64,000 nucleotides of DNA from Duganella radicis (GTDB lineage Bacteria > Pseudomonadota > Gammaproteobacteria > Burkholderiales > Burkholderiaceae_D), in contig NZ_WNKY01000008.1 of NCBI RefSeq assembly GCF_009720825.1, forward strand, positions 1 to 64,000, written 5' to 3'. The position numbers were made by a program, and so were the translations under genes. Below the pieces are notes generated by a model. That model was not told the DNA's origin and did not search any database. It saw nothing but the letters and a program-made list of their open reading frames with translations. This document shows positions 36,271 through 47,494 of the stretch, piece by piece (positions within the stretch are counted from its first letter, which is position 1; each line of letters starts with the position of its first letter).

Positions 36271-37851
36271 ATGACAAACAGCTTAACGCGCCTGCTTGCA
36301 GGCTCCGTTCTCGCCGCTGCCGTTGCCTCGGCATGGGGCGCGGAGGTGCCTGACGACGGCGCCATCCGATTTGAAATTTCCCGGTTTGAAGTCAAGGGTA
36401 ACACGTTGCTGCCGCAGGCGCAGATCGATACCGTGCTGGCCGGCTACAGCGGCAAGCAGCGCGACTTTGGCGATGTGCAGCGCGCTCTGGAAGCGCTGGA
36501 GGCAGCTTACCATCAACGCGGCTTTAATGTCGTCACGATTGAATTGCCGGAACAGGAGCTGAATGGCGGCGTGGTGCTGCTGCGCGTGGTGGAAACCAAA
36601 GTCGGCCGGGTGACGGTCAAGAACAACAAGTATTTCGACGAAGCCAATATCCGCCGCAGCCTGCCGGCCTTGCAGGAAGGCCAGTCGCCCAACCTGAAAG
36701 CCGTGTCGGCCAACCTCAAGCAGGGTAACGACAATCCGGCCAAGCAGGTGACCATGAAGCTGCAAAGCGGCGAGAAGGATGATGAAGTCGACGCCGTGCT
36801 GGATGTCGTGGATGAATCGCCGTGGAAGCTGATGGCCAATGTCGACAACACCGGTACCGAGGCCACCGGCAAGACCCACGTCGGCGTGATCCTGCAAAAC
36901 GCCAACCTGTTCGGCCGCGACCACTTGGCGTCGCTGCAATACACCACCTCGGCCGAGGAACCGGGCCGGGTGAAAGTGTACGGCGCCGGCTACCACATTC
37001 CGCTGTACGCCAGCGGCGACTCGCTGGACTTCTACGCCAGCTATTCCAATGTCGACTCCGGCACCATCACCGCCGGCGCCTTCAACCTGGCCGTCAGCGG
37101 CAAGGGCGCGGTGTACGGCGCCCGCTACAACCAGGCGCTGGAAAAACGCGGCGAGCTGGAATCGCACCTGTCCTACGGCGTCGACATCAAGGCCTTCAAG
37201 AACAGCGTGGTGCTGTCCGGCACCGAGCTGGGCAACAATGTCACGGTGCACCCGGTCAGCATCAGCTACCAGGCCAGCACGCCGATCAAGCTGGGCGAGA
37301 TGGGCGGGCAGATCACCCTGCTGCGCAATATCTCGGGCGGCTCCAACGGCGGCCAGGAGGCCTTCGCGGTGCGCACCGGCGCCAAGGCCAACTACACCAT
37401 CCTGCGCGTGGGCGGCAGCGTCACCCGCGCGCTGAGCAACGAATGGCAGCTGCGCGCCATCGTCAACGGCCAGTACAGCCCGGATGCGCTGATCCCCGGC
37501 GAGCAGTTCGGCGCCGGCGGCGCCACCTCGGTACGCGGCTTCATTGAGCGTGAAATCTCCAACGATTCCGGGCTGAGCGCCAACCTCGAAGCCTACACGC
37601 CCAACCTGTGCTCGCGCGCCGGCTGGAATTGCCGCCTGCTGGGCTTCTACGACAGCGCCTACATCCGTCGCAACAAGGCTCTGCCGAGCGAACTGAGCAG
37701 TACGTCCATCGCCAGCGCCGGTGTCGGCGCCCGCTTCGTGCTGTCGACCAATGTCAACCTGCAACTGGATTACGGCCATGTCACCAAGGCCGGCGCCACC
37801 ACCCGCGATGGCGCCAACCGCCTGCACCTGCGCCTCGGCCTGGCTTACTGA
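36271..37851 (+). CDS. TpsB transporter (ShlB/FhaC/HecB family)
   Basis: This 526-aa outer-membrane protein has a signal peptide (LAGSVLAAAVASAWGA). A POTRA_2 domain follows (about residues 30-110, ISRFEVKGNTLLPQAQIDTV), then a 16-stranded barrel with the VRGF motif near residue 425 (SVRGFIERE) conserved in FhaC-like transporters. It exports the TpsA adhesin encoded 16 nt downstream across the outer membrane without ATP. Together they form a two-partner secretion system. Confidence 0.92.
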   Translation: MTNSLTRLLAGSVLAAAVASAWGAEVPDDGAIRFEISRFEVKGNTLLPQAQIDTVLAGYSGKQRDFGDVQRALEALEAAYHQRGFNVVTIELPEQELNGGVVLLRVVETKVGRVTVKNNKYFDEANIRRSLPALQEGQSPNLKAVSANLKQGNDNPAKQVTMKLQSGEKDDEVDAVLDVVDESPWKLMANVDNTGTEATGKTHVGVILQNANLFGRDHLASLQYTTSAEEPGRVKVYGAGYHIPLYASGDSLDFYASYSNVDSGTITAGAFNLAVSGKGAVYGARYNQALEKRGELESHLSYGVDIKAFKNSVVLSGTELGNNVTVHPVSISYQASTPIKLGEMGGQITLLRNISGGSNGGQEAFAVRTGAKANYTILRVGGSVTRALSNEWQLRAIVNGQYSPDALIPGEQFGAGGATSVRGFIEREISNDSGLSANLEAYTPNLCSRAGWNCRLLGFYDSAYIRRNKALPSELSSTSIASAGVGARFVLSTNVNLQLDYGHVTKAGATTRDGANRLHLRLGLAY

Positions 37852-37867
37852 TTGAAGAAGACCCCAT

Positions 37868-40800
37868 ATGAAACCGCATACCTCCTATAAATTGCGCCGC
37901 AAGGTGCTGGCCGTGGTGGTGGCCGCCGCGTTTGGCAGCGCGCAAGCCAATCCGGTGGCGCCAACCGTGGTGCACGGCATGGCTACCTTCAATCAGCAAG
38001 GCAGCCTGTACTCGATCACCAACACACCCAACACCATCATCGACTGGCGCAGCTTCTCGATCGGACCGGGCGAGATCACCCGCTTCATCCAGCAGAACGC
38101 CGACAGCAAGGTGCTGAACCGCATCACCGGCCAGGACCCGAGCCAGATCCTCGGCTCGCTGCAATCGAACGGCAAGGTGTTCCTGATTAACCCGAACGGC
38201 GTGATCTTCGGCGCCGGTTCGCGCGTGGACGTCAACGGCCTGGTGGCCTCCAGCCTGAATATCTCCAACGCCGATTTCCTGGCCGGCAAGAACAACTTCG
38301 ACGGCGCCGCCAATGCGGGCAAGGTCAGCAACCAGGGCACCATCACCACGCCGTCCGGCGGCCAGATCTTCCTGATCGCGCCGGCGGTGGAAAACAGCGG
38401 CGTGATTTCGTCGCCGAACGGCGATGTGGTGCTGGCGGCCGGCAAGAGCGTGCAGCTGTTCGACTCCAGCGATCCGAATGTGCAGGTGGTGGTGTCGGCG
38501 CCGTCCGACCAGGCCGTCAATCTGGGCCAGATCGTGGCGCAGGGCGGCCGCGTGGGCGTGTTTGGCGCGCTGGTCAATCAGCGTGGCGTGATCAACGCCA
38601 ACAGCGCGGTGCGCGGCGAGAACGGCAAGATCGTGCTCAAGGCCAGCGGCACCACGCTGGTGGAGGCGGGCAGCCAGACCACCGCCACCGGCGGCAACCT
38701 CAACACCGGTGGCGATATCGTGCTGCTGGGGCAGCAGGTCGGCGTGATGGGCAATGCCGTGGTTGACGCCAGCGGTGAAGCCGGCGGCGGCAAGGTGCTG
38801 GTCGGCGGCGACTACCAGGGCAAGAACGCGGCCATCCAGAACGCGCTGTACACCTATGTCGACAAGGACGCGGCGATCCGCGCCGACGCCGGCGGCAACG
38901 GCAATGGCGGCACGGTGGTGATCTGGAGCGAGGACGCCACCCGCATGCACGGCACCCTGTCGGCACGCGGCGGCGCCAGCGGCGGCAATGGCGGCCTGAT
39001 CGAAACCTCGGGCCACTATCTCAACCTGGACGGCGCGCGCGTCAGCACCAGCGCCGCCAAGGGGCGTACCGGCACCTGGCTGCTGGACCCATGGGATATC
39101 GAAGTGGTGTCCGGCCGCGGCGGCTCGCTCGATGATGTCAAGGTGTTCGGCACCTCCACCTCCGCCGACGGCACCAGCAGCGTCGGCGCCGACCTGATTT
39201 CGGAGTCGGTCAACAGCGTGGTGCTGCAAGCCAAGCACGACATCACCTTCAGCAGCGCCATCGGTAACACCAACGCCGGCATCGGCCTGACGGCGCAAGC
39301 CGGTAACGACATCAAGGTCAATGCGGCCATCGGAATGCTGGGCAACATCACGCTGAGCGCCAACGACGCCGCCAGCGGCAGCGCCACTGGCTTGGGTGGC
39401 GTGACGATTGCCTCCGGCGGCTCGAGCGCCATGATCGACACCGGCGGCGCCAACCTCAACCTGAGCGGCAGCTACGTCACCAACAACGGCATCGTCCAGC
39501 TGGCTGGCGGCAGCCTGGACGCGCGCGCCAATGTGGCCAACGGCTACATCACGCTGGGCGCCAACAGCAAGGTCTCCACCACCGGCGGCGGCGGCGGCAC
39601 GCTGTCCTTCATCGCTGACAATATGAACCTGAACGGCGCCAGCGCCACCATCGGCAGCGGCGCTTCCGATGGCAGCGATTCGGTGTCGTTCGCCACCTAC
39701 ACCAGCGGTCGCGACATCGTCCTCGGCGGCAGCGACAGCGGCAAGCTGGGCTTGAGCGCGGCCGGCCTGCAATCGGTCTCGGCCGGCAGCCTGATCATCG
39801 GCCACAGCGGCGTCGGCAGCATCACCACCGCCGGCGACATCAGCTTGAGCGGTATTCGCAACGTGCTGCTGGAAAGCGGCCAGGACATCACCCTCAGCAA
39901 GACCCTGGAGGGCGCGCCCTACCTGTATGTCAGCGTGGACGGCAGCGGCACCCTGAGCACCGCCACCGGCTTCAACTTGTCCGGCACCACCAGCGTCTCG
40001 CTGACCGCCAACAAGATGGATATCGCCGCCGAGGTCGGCGCGGAAGGCATTTCGGTCAATGCCTATGGCAGCGGCGTCGGCATCAGCCTGGGCGCGGAAA
40101 CCACCGGCAAGCTCAGCCTGACGGAGGCGGAGCTGAAGAACCTGCGATCGGGCTTCCTCAGCATCGGAGGCGCCGAAGGCTACGCGGGCACGCTGTCGGT
40201 GGACGGCGCGGTCGACCTGAGCAGCGGCAGCCCCGTTGGTCAGTTGAACCTGTATGGCGGCGCGATCGCCATCAACAGCGCGCTCAAGGTGCAAAGCGAG
40301 CTGAACCTCAGCGCCATGGGCGGCACCATCAGCGGCGCCGGCGCGATCACGGCCGGCAACCTGACCGCGTCCGCCAGCTCGGTGTCGCTGACCGGCAATA
40401 GCACGGTGACCGGCGTCAGCGGCCACGCCAGCGGCGGCGTGTTTGAGTTCACCACGGCGGGCGACATGGAGGTCACCGACACCATCACCGCCAAGGGCAA
40501 CCTGAACCTGACGTCCGGCGGCAAGCTCGACATCAACGACAACCTGAGCGGCGACAGCGGCATGAGCCTGAAGGCCGGCGGCGACATCACCCAAGACCCC
40601 GGCGCCGCCATCGAGACACCGCTGCTGACCCTGACCACTCCTGGTAAGGCCAGCCTGGTGGGCATCACCAACCATATCGATGCGCTGGCGGCCACCAGCG
40701 TCGGTTCGCTGGTGGTCAAGAACACCGACGGCATGACACTCAATGCCATCACCCTGAGCGGCAGCTATGGCGACGGCACCATCAATGTGGCGGCCGGCGG

Positions 40801-43078
40801 CGACATCACGGTGTCCGGCGCGCTCGATGGCAAGACACAGAGCGTTCTCCTGAGCGGCAGCAACGTCGTCGGCACCGGCGCGATCACGGCCGGCAACCTG
40901 ACCGCCAACGCCGGCAACAGCGTTAGCCTGACCGGCGCCAACCTGGCCGGCTCGGTGGGCGGCAGCACGGCCAATGGCAGCTTCACCTACAACGCGGCCG
41001 GCAATGTCGCGCTGAACAACATCAGCGCCGCCACCACGCTGGCGCTGAGCGGCGGCGGCAATATCACCCAGTCGTCCGGTTCCGGCATCCTGAGCGCCAG
41101 CGCGATGAGCGTGACTACGCCAGGCGCGGTGAGCATCCTGGGCGAAACCAACCAGATTGGCGCCCTGAGCGCCACCAGCGTGGGTTCGCTGACCTTCAAG
41201 AACAGCACCGCGCTGACGGTGGACGCCATCACCCTGACCGGTTCCCTCAGCGGCGGCCAACTGGACATTGCGGCGCCCACCCTCACGGTGGCGCACGCCA
41301 TCGACGGCAAATCCCAGCGTGTGACGCTGGAAGGCAATCTCGTGACGATCAACGCGGCCAGCTCGGCCGGCTTGTTCGAGATCGGCGCCAATACGCTGGC
41401 GCTGAACAGCGATATCACGGCCACGGTGGCCAGCATCCACCCGTACAGCTCCGGCTACAGCATGCAGATCGGTGGCGGCTCGGGTTGCAGCACCGGTTGC
41501 ATGGCGGTGCAAAACCTGTGGCACGTGGTGGCGCCGACGTTGGGCCTGGGCTCCACCGATAGTGCGCTCAGCGTGGGCAATATCGTGGTGGAGAGCATCG
41601 CCGGCGTCGGGACGGACGTGGATGACATCAATGCCGCCACCACCCGCATCGGCCTGCTGAACACCACGGGCAGCATTACGCAAAACAACTTGTTGAGCGT
41701 GCGGGACCTGGGTATTGAAACGGCCGGTTCCATCATTCTCAACCAGTCTGGCAACAACGTCAGCAACCTGGCGGTGGCGCAGACCGGCAGCGGCAACATC
41801 ACCTTCGCCAACTCGGGCGCGCTGGCCATCGCCAGACTGACCGGCGGTGCCGCTGGCACGGACGCGCTGTACAACATCGACGGCGTCAGCACCAACGGTA
41901 ACGCGGCCTTTGGCGTGGCGTCGCTGGTGACGGGCAGCGGCTCGGTGACGGGCGGCACGCTGACGGCCAACTCGTTATTCATCAATGCGACCGATGGCGT
42001 CGGCACGGCCAGCTTGCCGCTGTCGACCAAGGTGTCGCAACTGCAGGTGACCAATGTCGCCAGCAGCGGCAGCGCGCCGATCAATATCGCCAATACCAAT
42101 AACACCGCGCATGCCTCGGTCCTGACGGTGAACGATGTGAAGCAGGCCGGCGCCGGCAACGGCGGCGCCATCACCATCGATAACATCGGTGGCATGACCA
42201 TCGCTGGCATGGTGGAAACCAGAAGTGGCGGCATCACGCTGCAAACTCACAGCCCGCTGGTGATCAACGGCACGGTGATTTCCGATTCCGGCAGCATCAC
42301 GCTGGCGGCCGGCACTGGCTACGGCACCGATAACATCATCACCATTGGCAGCGGCGCCAGCGTCAGCTCGACCAGCGGCAGTGTGAGCATGACTGCTACC
42401 GGCTACACCAATCTCGGCGGCACTGTGACCGCCTCGGGTAGCCCGGTATCGCCAACCTTGGTCCCTGCGCCGACGCCAGCGCCGACACCTACCCCGACGC
42501 CTACCCCGACGCCTACTCCGACGCCAACGCCAACACCAACACCGGTGCCAACACCGACGCCGGAACCAACGCCAACGCCTGTACCAACGCCGACGCCGGA
42601 ACCAACGCCAACACCGGTACCGACGCCGACGCCCGAACCAACGCCAACGCCGGTACCCACCCCGACGCCGGTACCAACGCCAACGCCGGAACCTACGCCG
42701 ACGCCTACCCCGGTGCCGACGCCAACTCCGGCACCGACGCCAACTCCGACGCCAGTTCCGACCCCGGCGCCATCGGCCGACATTTGCACCATCGCGCCGA
42801 ATTCGGCGCTGTGCCAGGTGTTGTCGCCGCCGACGGCTTCGGAGCCGGTCAAGCCGGTGCAGCAGGCCTCGACCGAAGTGATCAAAACCCTGGCCTCGAC
42901 CACCCCGGCTGCTGACAGCACGTCGACCACCAGCCCGACCAGTGGCGGCTCGTCCTCGGGAGGCACGGCCAACTCCAGCACGCCGGAGGATCAGAAAACA
43001 AGCGACAAGACGGCTGACGCATCCAAGGAAAAGACCGGAACCAAAAATGATCAAGTTAAAAAACTCTACTGTAATTAA
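37868..43078 (+). CDS. TpsA: filamentous haemagglutinin-type secreted adhesin
   Basis: The 1736-aa protein has a signal peptide ending near SAQA and an N-terminal TPS secretion domain (about residues 29-180) with the conserved segments [15 protein letters not shown] and [16 protein letters not shown]. Then follows a long beta-helical body with degenerate repeats such as ITAGNLTA and SVSLTG. Near residues 1532-1636 a Pro-Thr stalk precedes a C-terminal region with a Cys pair ([10 protein letters not shown]) and a Ser/Thr/Lys-rich tail. The TpsB transporter gene is directly upstream, and the FecR-domain gene overlaps the 3' end by 32 nt. Confidence 0.92.
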   Translation: MKPHTSYKLRRKVLAVVVAAAFGSAQANPVAPTVVHGMATFNQQGSLYSITNTPNTIIDWRSFSIGPGEITRFIQQNADSKVLNRITGQDPSQILGSLQSNGKVFLINPNGVIFGAGSRVDVNGLVASSLNISNADFLAGKNNFDGAANAGKVSNQGTITTPSGGQIFLIAPAVENSGVISSPNGDVVLAAGKSVQLFDSSDPNVQVVVSAPSDQAVNLGQIVAQGGRVGVFGALVNQRGVINANSAVRGENGKIVLKASGTTLVEAGSQTTATGGNLNTGGDIVLLGQQVGVMGNAVVDASGEAGGGKVLVGGDYQGKNAAIQNALYTYVDKDAAIRADAGGNGNGGTVVIWSEDATRMHGTLSARGGASGGNGGLIETSGHYLNLDGARVSTSAAKGRTGTWLLDPWDIEVVSGRGGSLDDVKVFGTSTSADGTSSVGADLISESVNSVVLQAKHDITFSSAIGNTNAGIGLTAQAGNDIKVNAAIGMLGNITLSANDAASGSATGLGGVTIASGGSSAMIDTGGANLNLSGSYVTNNGIVQLAGGSLDARANVANGYITLGANSKVSTTGGGGGTLSFIADNMNLNGASATIGSGASDGSDSVSFATYTSGRDIVLGGSDSGKLGLSAAGLQSVSAGSLIIGHSGVGSITTAGDISLSGIRNVLLESGQDITLSKTLEGAPYLYVSVDGSGTLSTATGFNLSGTTSVSLTANKMDIAAEVGAEGISVNAYGSGVGISLGAETTGKLSLTEAELKNLRSGFLSIGGAEGYAGTLSVDGAVDLSSGSPVGQLNLYGGAIAINSALKVQSELNLSAMGGTISGAGAITAGNLTASASSVSLTGNSTVTGVSGHASGGVFEFTTAGDMEVTDTITAKGNLNLTSGGKLDINDNLSGDSGMSLKAGGDITQDPGAAIETPLLTLTTPGKASLVGITNHIDALAATSVGSLVVKNTDGMTLNAITLSGSYGDGTINVAAGGDITVSGALDGKTQSVLLSGSNVVGTGAITAGNLTANAGNSVSLTGANLAGSVGGSTANGSFTYNAAGNVALNNISAATTLALSGGGNITQSSGSGILSASAMSVTTPGAVSILGETNQIGALSATSVGSLTFKNSTALTVDAITLTGSLSGGQLDIAAPTLTVAHAIDGKSQRVTLEGNLVTINAASSAGLFEIGANTLALNSDITATVASIHPYSSGYSMQIGGGSGCSTGCMAVQNLWHVVAPTLGLGSTDSALSVGNIVVESIAGVGTDVDDINAATTRIGLLNTTGSITQNNLLSVRDLGIETAGSIILNQSGNNVSNLAVAQTGSGNITFANSGALAIARLTGGAAGTDALYNIDGVSTNGNAAFGVASLVTGSGSVTGGTLTANSLFINATDGVGTASLPLSTKVSQLQVTNVASSGSAPINIANTNNTAHASVLTVNDVKQAGAGNGGAITIDNIGGMTIAGMVETRSGGITLQTHSPLVINGTVISDSGSITLAAGTGYGTDNIITIGSGASVSSTSGSVSMTATGYTNLGGTVTASGSPVSPTLVPAPTPAPTPTPTPTPTPTPTPTPTPTPVPTPTPEPTPTPVPTPTPEPTPTPVPTPTPEPTPTPVPTPTPVPTPTPEPTPTPTPVPTPTPAPTPTPTPVPTPAPSADICTIAPNSALCQVLSPPTASEPVKPVQQASTEVIKTLASTTPAADSTSTTSPTSGGSSSGGTANSSTPEDQKTSDKTADASKEKTGTKNDQVKKLYCN
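42462..42775 (+). repeat. Pro-Thr tandem repeat in the tpsA gene
   Basis: About 105 codons encode alternating Pro and Thr with Val, Glu or Ala at intervals ([12 protein letters not shown] units). The DNA is a degenerate hexanucleotide array (CCNACN). It should form a rigid extended stalk and is a likely site of length variation by slippage. Confidence 0.9.
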
Positions 43079-43907
43079 AGCGCTGGTGCTGATGGCGCTG
43101 TTCTGGACGGCCGGCGTCAGCTGGGCCGCCCAGGTGGCGGGCACCATCATCCAGCTGAGTGGCCCCTTGCTGGCCAAGAAGGCCGATGGCGCGGTGCGCA
43201 TTCTCTCCATGAAGTCCGAGGTGGAGAGCGGCGACACGCTGGTGACGGAAAAGAACACCTACGCCATGGTCAAGTTCATCGACAACAGCGAGATCACGCT
43301 CAAGCCGTCGACCACCTTCAAAGTGGAGAACTTCTCCTTCGACGCCGGCAAGCCGGACGGCGACAACGCCTCGTTCAACCTGGTCAAGGGCGGGTTGCGC
43401 TCGGTGACCGGCCTGCTGGGCAAGCGCAACAAGGAAAAGTTCGCGATGAAGACGCCGACCGCCACCATTGGCATCCGCGGCACCACCTTCATTGCCGAAT
43501 GGGTCGAGCCGTCGCCGCAAGCGGTGGCGCAGGCCGCCGCCGCCCGTCAGGCCTGGCTGATGGCCAGCACCGCCGCGCTGGGCGACGCGCTGCCGGTGCA
43601 GCCGCTGATGCTGGCGCAGGGGCCGGTGCCGGCGCAGGGACCGGTGCCGATCCTGCCGACCATGGCGCCGGGCTTGTACGTGCAGGTGATCGACGGCATC
43701 ATCAACCTGAGCAACCAGGGCGGCAGCTTGGTATTCAATGCGGGCCAGTTCGGTTTTACGCCTAACTTCCAGACACCGCCGATTATCATCCCGCAGAATC
43801 CGGGTCTCAAGTTCAACCCGCCGCCGATCTTCAACACGTCGACGCCGCAGCCGGGCACCAGCAGTGCTCCCGCCAAGTCGAACAACGTGGACTGTGAAGT
43901 TCGTTAA
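43047..43907 (+). CDS. FecR-domain exported protein
   Basis: From the ATG at 43047 ([16 protein letters not shown]) the product is 286 aa. It has a signal peptide ([15 protein letters not shown]) and a FecR domain (about residues 30-160: [30 protein letters not shown]). The C-terminal third is Pro/Ala-rich. Its start overlaps tpsA by 32 nt, implying translational coupling. FecR-fold proteins are often found next to large surface adhesins, where they may act on the cell surface rather than as sigma regulators; no sigma/FecI gene is present here. Confidence 0.85.
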   Translation: MIKLKNSTVIKALVLMALFWTAGVSWAAQVAGTIIQLSGPLLAKKADGAVRILSMKSEVESGDTLVTEKNTYAMVKFIDNSEITLKPSTTFKVENFSFDAGKPDGDNASFNLVKGGLRSVTGLLGKRNKEKFAMKTPTATIGIRGTTFIAEWVEPSPQAVAQAAAARQAWLMASTAALGDALPVQPLMLAQGPVPAQGPVPILPTMAPGLYVQVIDGIINLSNQGGSLVFNAGQFGFTPNFQTPPIIIPQNPGLKFNPPPIFNTSTPQPGTSSAPAKSNNVDCEVR

Positions 43908-43914
43908 AAAAACC

Positions 43915-43945
43915 TTGACCTTCCAACCGTGGGATACTTGATGCT
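43915..43945 (+). promoter_or_regulatory. candidate CueR-type promoter of copA-cueR
   Basis: The -35 TTGACC (43915-43920) is followed by CTTCC-AACCGTGG-GAT, an imperfect CueR-like dyad. A 19-nt spacer leads to a weak -10 (GATGCT, 43940-43945). The 19-nt spacing is typical of MerR-family promoters. The site is weaker than the one before copZ. Confidence 0.55.
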
Positions 43946-43974
43946 GTAGATGTTGTAACAGCATTGGGTGTCCC

Positions 43975-46245
43975 ATGAATCAGCAAGCGATCAAAATTGA
44001 AGGCATGAGCTGCGCCTCCTGCGTTGGCAGGGTGGAGCGCGTGCTGGCGGCCGTGCCGGGCGTGGACAAGGTGAGCGTCAACCTTGCCACCGAAATGGCG
44101 CGGGTGGAATCGTCGCAGCCGGTGGACTTCGCCGTGCTGGCGCAAGCCATCGACAAAGCCGGCTACCAGGCCTCCCGACCCGAACCTACCTTCGCTGCGC
44201 CCGCCGCTGCTGCCGACAGTGCGATCTCCCCGGACACCGGCGCGATTGACACCGGCATCCCGGCCGCTGGCGCCCCAGCCAGCGGCGCCATCGCCACTGC
44301 GCCGCTCCGCCGTCGCGCCTTCCCAGCGCCCGCCGGCGGTATCGCCGTCTTGCTGGCCGCGCTGTTCTCCCTGCCGCTGTTGCTGCCGATGCTGCTCGAA
44401 CTGGCTGGCGTCCACTGGATGCTGGACGGCCGCGTGCAATGGCTGCTCGCCACGCCGGTTCAATTCTGGCTGGGCGCGCGCTTCTATCGTGCCGGCTGGC
44501 TGGCACTGCGCGCCCGCAGCGGTAATATGGATCTGCTGGTGGCCCTCGGCACCAGTGCCGCGTATGGCCTGAGCATCTACCAGCTGCTGGACGCGCAGCC
44601 GCACCTTTATTTCGAAGCCTCGTCCGTTGTGATCACGCTAGTCCTGCTGGGCAAATGGCTGGAGGCGCGTGCCAAGCGCCAGACCGCCGACGCCATCCGC
44701 GCCCTGCAAACCTTGCGTCCCGATTCCGCGCGCGTGCGCCGCGATGGCCAGGACGTGGAGGTGGCCATCAACGCCGTGCGCGTGAACGACATCATCGTGG
44801 TCCGTCCCGGCGAACGCATCGCCGCCGACGGCGTGATCACCGAAGGCGCCAGCCACGTCGACGAAGCGCTGATCACCGGTGAAAGCCTGCCGGTGGCACG
44901 CCATGCCGGCCAGCGCGTCACGGGCGGCGCCATCAACGGCGAAGGCTTGCTGCTGGTGCGCGTGACAGCGGTCGGCACCGAGAGCACGCTGGCGCGCATC
45001 ATCCGGCTGGTGGAAGACGCGCAGGCCGCCAAGGCGCCGGTGCAGCATCTGGTGGACCGTGTCAGCGCCGTGTTTGTGCCGGTGGTACTGGTGCTGGCGC
45101 TGCTGACCTTTGCCGGCTGGTGGCTGGCCGCCGGCGACGTCGAGCAGGCGATTATTAACGCGGTGGCGGTGTTGGTGATCGCGTGTCCGTGCGCGCTGGG
45201 ATTGGCGACACCGGCCGCCATCATGGCCGGCACCGGCGTCGCCGCGCGCCACGGCATTCTGATCAAGGACGCCGAAGCGCTGGAACTGGCGCACCGCATC
45301 ACCACCGTGGCCTTCGACAAAACCGGCACGCTGACCGAGGGGCAGCCATCGCTGGCCGCGCTGACACCTGCACCCGGCGTCGACCAAGCGCGCCTGCTGG
45401 CGCTGGCCGCCGCCATCCAACGCGGCAGCGAACATCCCCTGGCCCGCGCCGTCCACCAAGCCGCGCCGACTGGCGCCGTGCCGCTGGTGGCTGATGTCAG
45501 CGCGTTGCCGGGGCGCGGGGTGGCGGCGACGGTGGACGGTGTGCGGCTGGTGCTGGGCAGCTCGCGGCTGATGCAAGAGCAGGGCATCGCATTGACTGCG
45601 CTTTCGGCGCAAGCCGGGGAACTGGAGCGCTCCGGCCACACTATCTCCTGGCTGGCCGACGCCGACGCCCGCCAACTCATTGGTCTGTTGGCCTTCGGCG
45701 ACCGCATCAAACCACAAGCGCGCGCGGCAGTCGATGCGCTGCACGCCCTGCACATTGAAACCATCCTGCTCACTGGTGACAATCAGGGCAGCGCGGACTA
45801 CGTCGGCAAGCAGCTCGGCGTGCGGCGCGTCATCGCCAACATGCTGCCGGCCGATAAAGCCAGCGCAGTGGCGGCGCTCAAACAAGACGACAAAACCGTC
45901 GCCATGGTCGGCGACGGCATCAACGATGCGCCCGCACTGGCCGCGGCGGATGTCGGCATTGCCATGTCCAGCGGCACCGACGTCGCCATGCATGCCGCCG
46001 GCATCACCCTGATGCGCGGCGATCCGGCACTGGTGGCCGCCGCCATCCAGATCTCGCGCCGCAGCTACAACAAAATCCGCCAGAACCTGTTCTGGGCCTT
46101 CATCTACAACCTGATCGGCATCCCGCTGGCCGCCTTCGGCCTGCTCAACCCCATGGTCGCCGGTGGCGCCATGGCCCTGAGCTCCGTCAGCGTGATCAGC
46201 AACGCGCTGCTGCTGCGCCGCTGGAAACCGGAGAACCAACAATGA
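43975..46245 (+). CDS. copA: copper-exporting P1B-type ATPase
   Basis: The 756-aa protein pumps Cu(I) out across the inner membrane. One N-terminal HMA domain has CASC (Cys13, Cys16), followed by an Ala/Pro-rich linker. Eight membrane helices include the CPC motif (Cys404-Pro-Cys406, in IACPCALG). The phosphorylated Asp448 lies in DKTGTLT, and [10 protein letters not shown] is the hinge. A CueR-like promoter is upstream, and cueR overlaps the 3' end by 4 nt (ATGA). Confidence 0.94.
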   Translation: MNQQAIKIEGMSCASCVGRVERVLAAVPGVDKVSVNLATEMARVESSQPVDFAVLAQAIDKAGYQASRPEPTFAAPAAAADSAISPDTGAIDTGIPAAGAPASGAIATAPLRRRAFPAPAGGIAVLLAALFSLPLLLPMLLELAGVHWMLDGRVQWLLATPVQFWLGARFYRAGWLALRARSGNMDLLVALGTSAAYGLSIYQLLDAQPHLYFEASSVVITLVLLGKWLEARAKRQTADAIRALQTLRPDSARVRRDGQDVEVAINAVRVNDIIVVRPGERIAADGVITEGASHVDEALITGESLPVARHAGQRVTGGAINGEGLLLVRVTAVGTESTLARIIRLVEDAQAAKAPVQHLVDRVSAVFVPVVLVLALLTFAGWWLAAGDVEQAIINAVAVLVIACPCALGLATPAAIMAGTGVAARHGILIKDAEALELAHRITTVAFDKTGTLTEGQPSLAALTPAPGVDQARLLALAAAIQRGSEHPLARAVHQAAPTGAVPLVADVSALPGRGVAATVDGVRLVLGSSRLMQEQGIALTALSAQAGELERSGHTISWLADADARQLIGLLAFGDRIKPQARAAVDALHALHIETILLTGDNQGSADYVGKQLGVRRVIANMLPADKASAVAALKQDDKTVAMVGDGINDAPALAAADVGIAMSSGTDVAMHAAGITLMRGDPALVAAAIQISRRSYNKIRQNLFWAFIYNLIGIPLAAFGLLNPMVAGGAMALSSVSVISNALLLRRWKPENQQ

Positions 46246-46628
46246 ACATTGGCCAAGCCGCGAGCGCCACCGGCGTCTCCGCCAAAATGATCCGCTACTA
46301 CGAAAGCATCAACCTGATCCCACCCGGCAAGCGCACCGACGCCGGCTACCGCATCTTCAGCGACAACGACCTGCACACCCTGCGCTTCGTCAAGCGCGCC
46401 CGCCAGCTCGGCTTCTCGCTGGACCAGATCCGCGACCTGCTGTCCCTGTGGCAGAACAAGGAACGCGCCAGCGCCGACGTCAAAACCATCGCCCTGGGCC
46501 ACGTGGCGCAACTCAACCAGCGCATCGCCGAGCTGACCGAAATGCGCGACACCCTGCAAACACTGGCCAGCTGCTGCCACGGCGACCATCGTCCCGACTG
46601 CCCGATCCTCCAAAGCCTTGCGGACTAA
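46242..46628 (+). CDS. cueR: Cu(I)-responsive MerR-family regulator CueR
   Basis: The 128-aa protein has a MerR HTH at the N-terminus ([20 protein letters not shown]) and a dimerisation helix. The C-terminal [11 protein letters not shown] segment holds the metal-binding Cys residues of CueR-type sensors. It should activate copA and copZ by untwisting promoters with 19-bp spacers. The start overlaps the copA stop. Confidence 0.93.
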   Translation: MNIGQAASATGVSAKMIRYYESINLIPPGKRTDAGYRIFSDNDLHTLRFVKRARQLGFSLDQIRDLLSLWQNKERASADVKTIALGHVAQLNQRIAELTEMRDTLQTLASCCHGDHRPDCPILQSLAD

Positions 46629-46642
46629 CGTATAATCCCGTC

Positions 46643-46835
46643 ACGTTTTGGTGCCCGCGCGTCCGTCCGGATGCGCAGTTAAACGGGAAATAGGAAGCCG
46701 ATACCGGCCAACCTGTGCTGCCCCCGCAACGGTAATCAAGCGTCGTCACGCGACGACAACCCGCTTCGCTACACCACTGTGCCTCGTGCATGGGAAGGTC
46801 AGGCGGGTACGCTTGCAAGCCCGGATACCGGCCAA
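46643..46835 (+). ncRNA. cobalamin (adenosylcobalamin-type) riboswitch
   Basis: The sequence has the conserved pieces of the cobalamin aptamer in order: GTTTTGGTGCC near 46645, the AAACGGGAA and AGGAAGCC segment, the B12 core GCTGCCCCCGCAACGGTAA (46717-46735), CACTG near 46778, GGGAAGGTCAGGCGGG, and the closing GCCCGGATACCGGCC (ending at 46833). A TATAAT lies at 46631-46636, just before it. It should repress the downstream four-gene operon when B12 is plentiful. Confidence 0.95.
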
Positions 46836-46877
46836 ACAGGTGGGAATGCTAAAGCGTTACCAGCATTTCTGTTCATT

Positions 46878-46899
46878 CCGCTCACGGGGAGGTGAGCGG
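46878..46899 (+). promoter_or_regulatory. expression-platform hairpin of the cobalamin riboswitch
   Basis: CCGCTCAC-GGGGAG-GTGAGCGG is a perfect 8-bp hairpin 27 nt upstream of the first start codon, with a GGGGAG loop and only TTT after the stem. It could be a weak terminator or sequester a ribosome-entry site. No normal Shine-Dalgarno is found directly before the ATG at 46927. Confidence 0.6.
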
Positions 46900-46926
46900 T
46901 TTGCGCGCTGTTTTCACAATCCGTCT

Positions 46927-47493
46927 ATGCAAAATCTGCCTGCTGACGCGGCGATTCATTCGATTGAATCGCTGCTGTATTCTATTTCCAATGTGCTTTA
47001 TCTGCCGGTATTGCTCGGCATCGCCGCACTGGTGCTGCACATGCTGGTCTGCTTCGGCATCTTCGCCGCCGAGTGGCTGGAACGCCGCCGCGGCGTGCGC
47101 ATGCTGGTCGCCACCGCCAGACAAGAGATGGCCGCCGCGCTCACCGCCAAGGAAGGCCAGCCGGCGCTGGACGCCCGCCTCGAACGTGTGGTGCAGCGTG
47201 CCGACGCCAGCGGCGTACGCCGCCTCGATGGCGTGCGCTTCGTGGTGCGCGTCGGCCCCGCGCTGGGTCTGATGGGCACCCTGATCCCGATGGGCATCTC
47301 ACTGGCCGGCCTCGCACAGGGTAACCTGCCGAAGATGGCCGAGTCGATGACCACCGCCTTCACCGCCACCGTGGTCGGCTTGGCGTGTAGCGTCAGCGCG
47401 TACGTGCTGACGTTGGTGCGAGAGCACTGGCTGCGCAGCGACCTGACCGAGATCGCCTTCGCCGCCGAAACGCTGCTGGCAGCGGAGGGCTGA
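46927..47493 (+). CDS. MotA/TolQ/ExbB-type proton channel protein (HmuU-like)
   Basis: The 188-aa inner-membrane protein has three membrane segments: residues ~24-46 (YLPVLLGIAALVLHMLVCFG), ~107-127 (VGPALGLMGTLIPMG, the ExbB/TolQ signature), and ~140-160 (TVVGLACSVSAYVLTL). ExbB-type proteins form the proton channel that energises TonB-dependent transport. This one is the first gene after a cobalamin riboswitch and is 1 nt from a DUF2149 gene, which likely replaces ExbD. The combination is seen next to CobN-like genes, in haem operons of Bacteroidota. Confidence 0.85.
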   Translation: MQNLPADAAIHSIESLLYSISNVLYLPVLLGIAALVLHMLVCFGIFAAEWLERRRGVRMLVATARQEMAAALTAKEGQPALDARLERVVQRADASGVRRLDGVRFVVRVGPALGLMGTLIPMGISLAGLAQGNLPKMAESMTTAFTATVVGLACSVSAYVLTLVREHWLRSDLTEIAFAAETLLAAEG

Positions 47494-47494
47494 G

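Noticed and set aside
37781..41683. 1300-aa open frame antisense to tpsA
   Set aside because: It is a shadow of the repetitive GC-rich adhesin gene: low-complexity Ala/Gly/Asp/His composition, no family resemblance, no ribosome-binding site. The + strand frame has a signal peptide and TPS domain.
42462..42775. Tandem repeat considered as a CRISPR-like or VNTR locus
   Set aside because: The units are 6-18 nt without spacers and lie in frame inside tpsA, encoding Pro-Thr. It is a coding repeat.
43975..44350. Second HMA domain in CopA
   Set aside because: After the single CxxC domain the sequence is an Ala/Pro-rich linker without a second MXCXXC motif.
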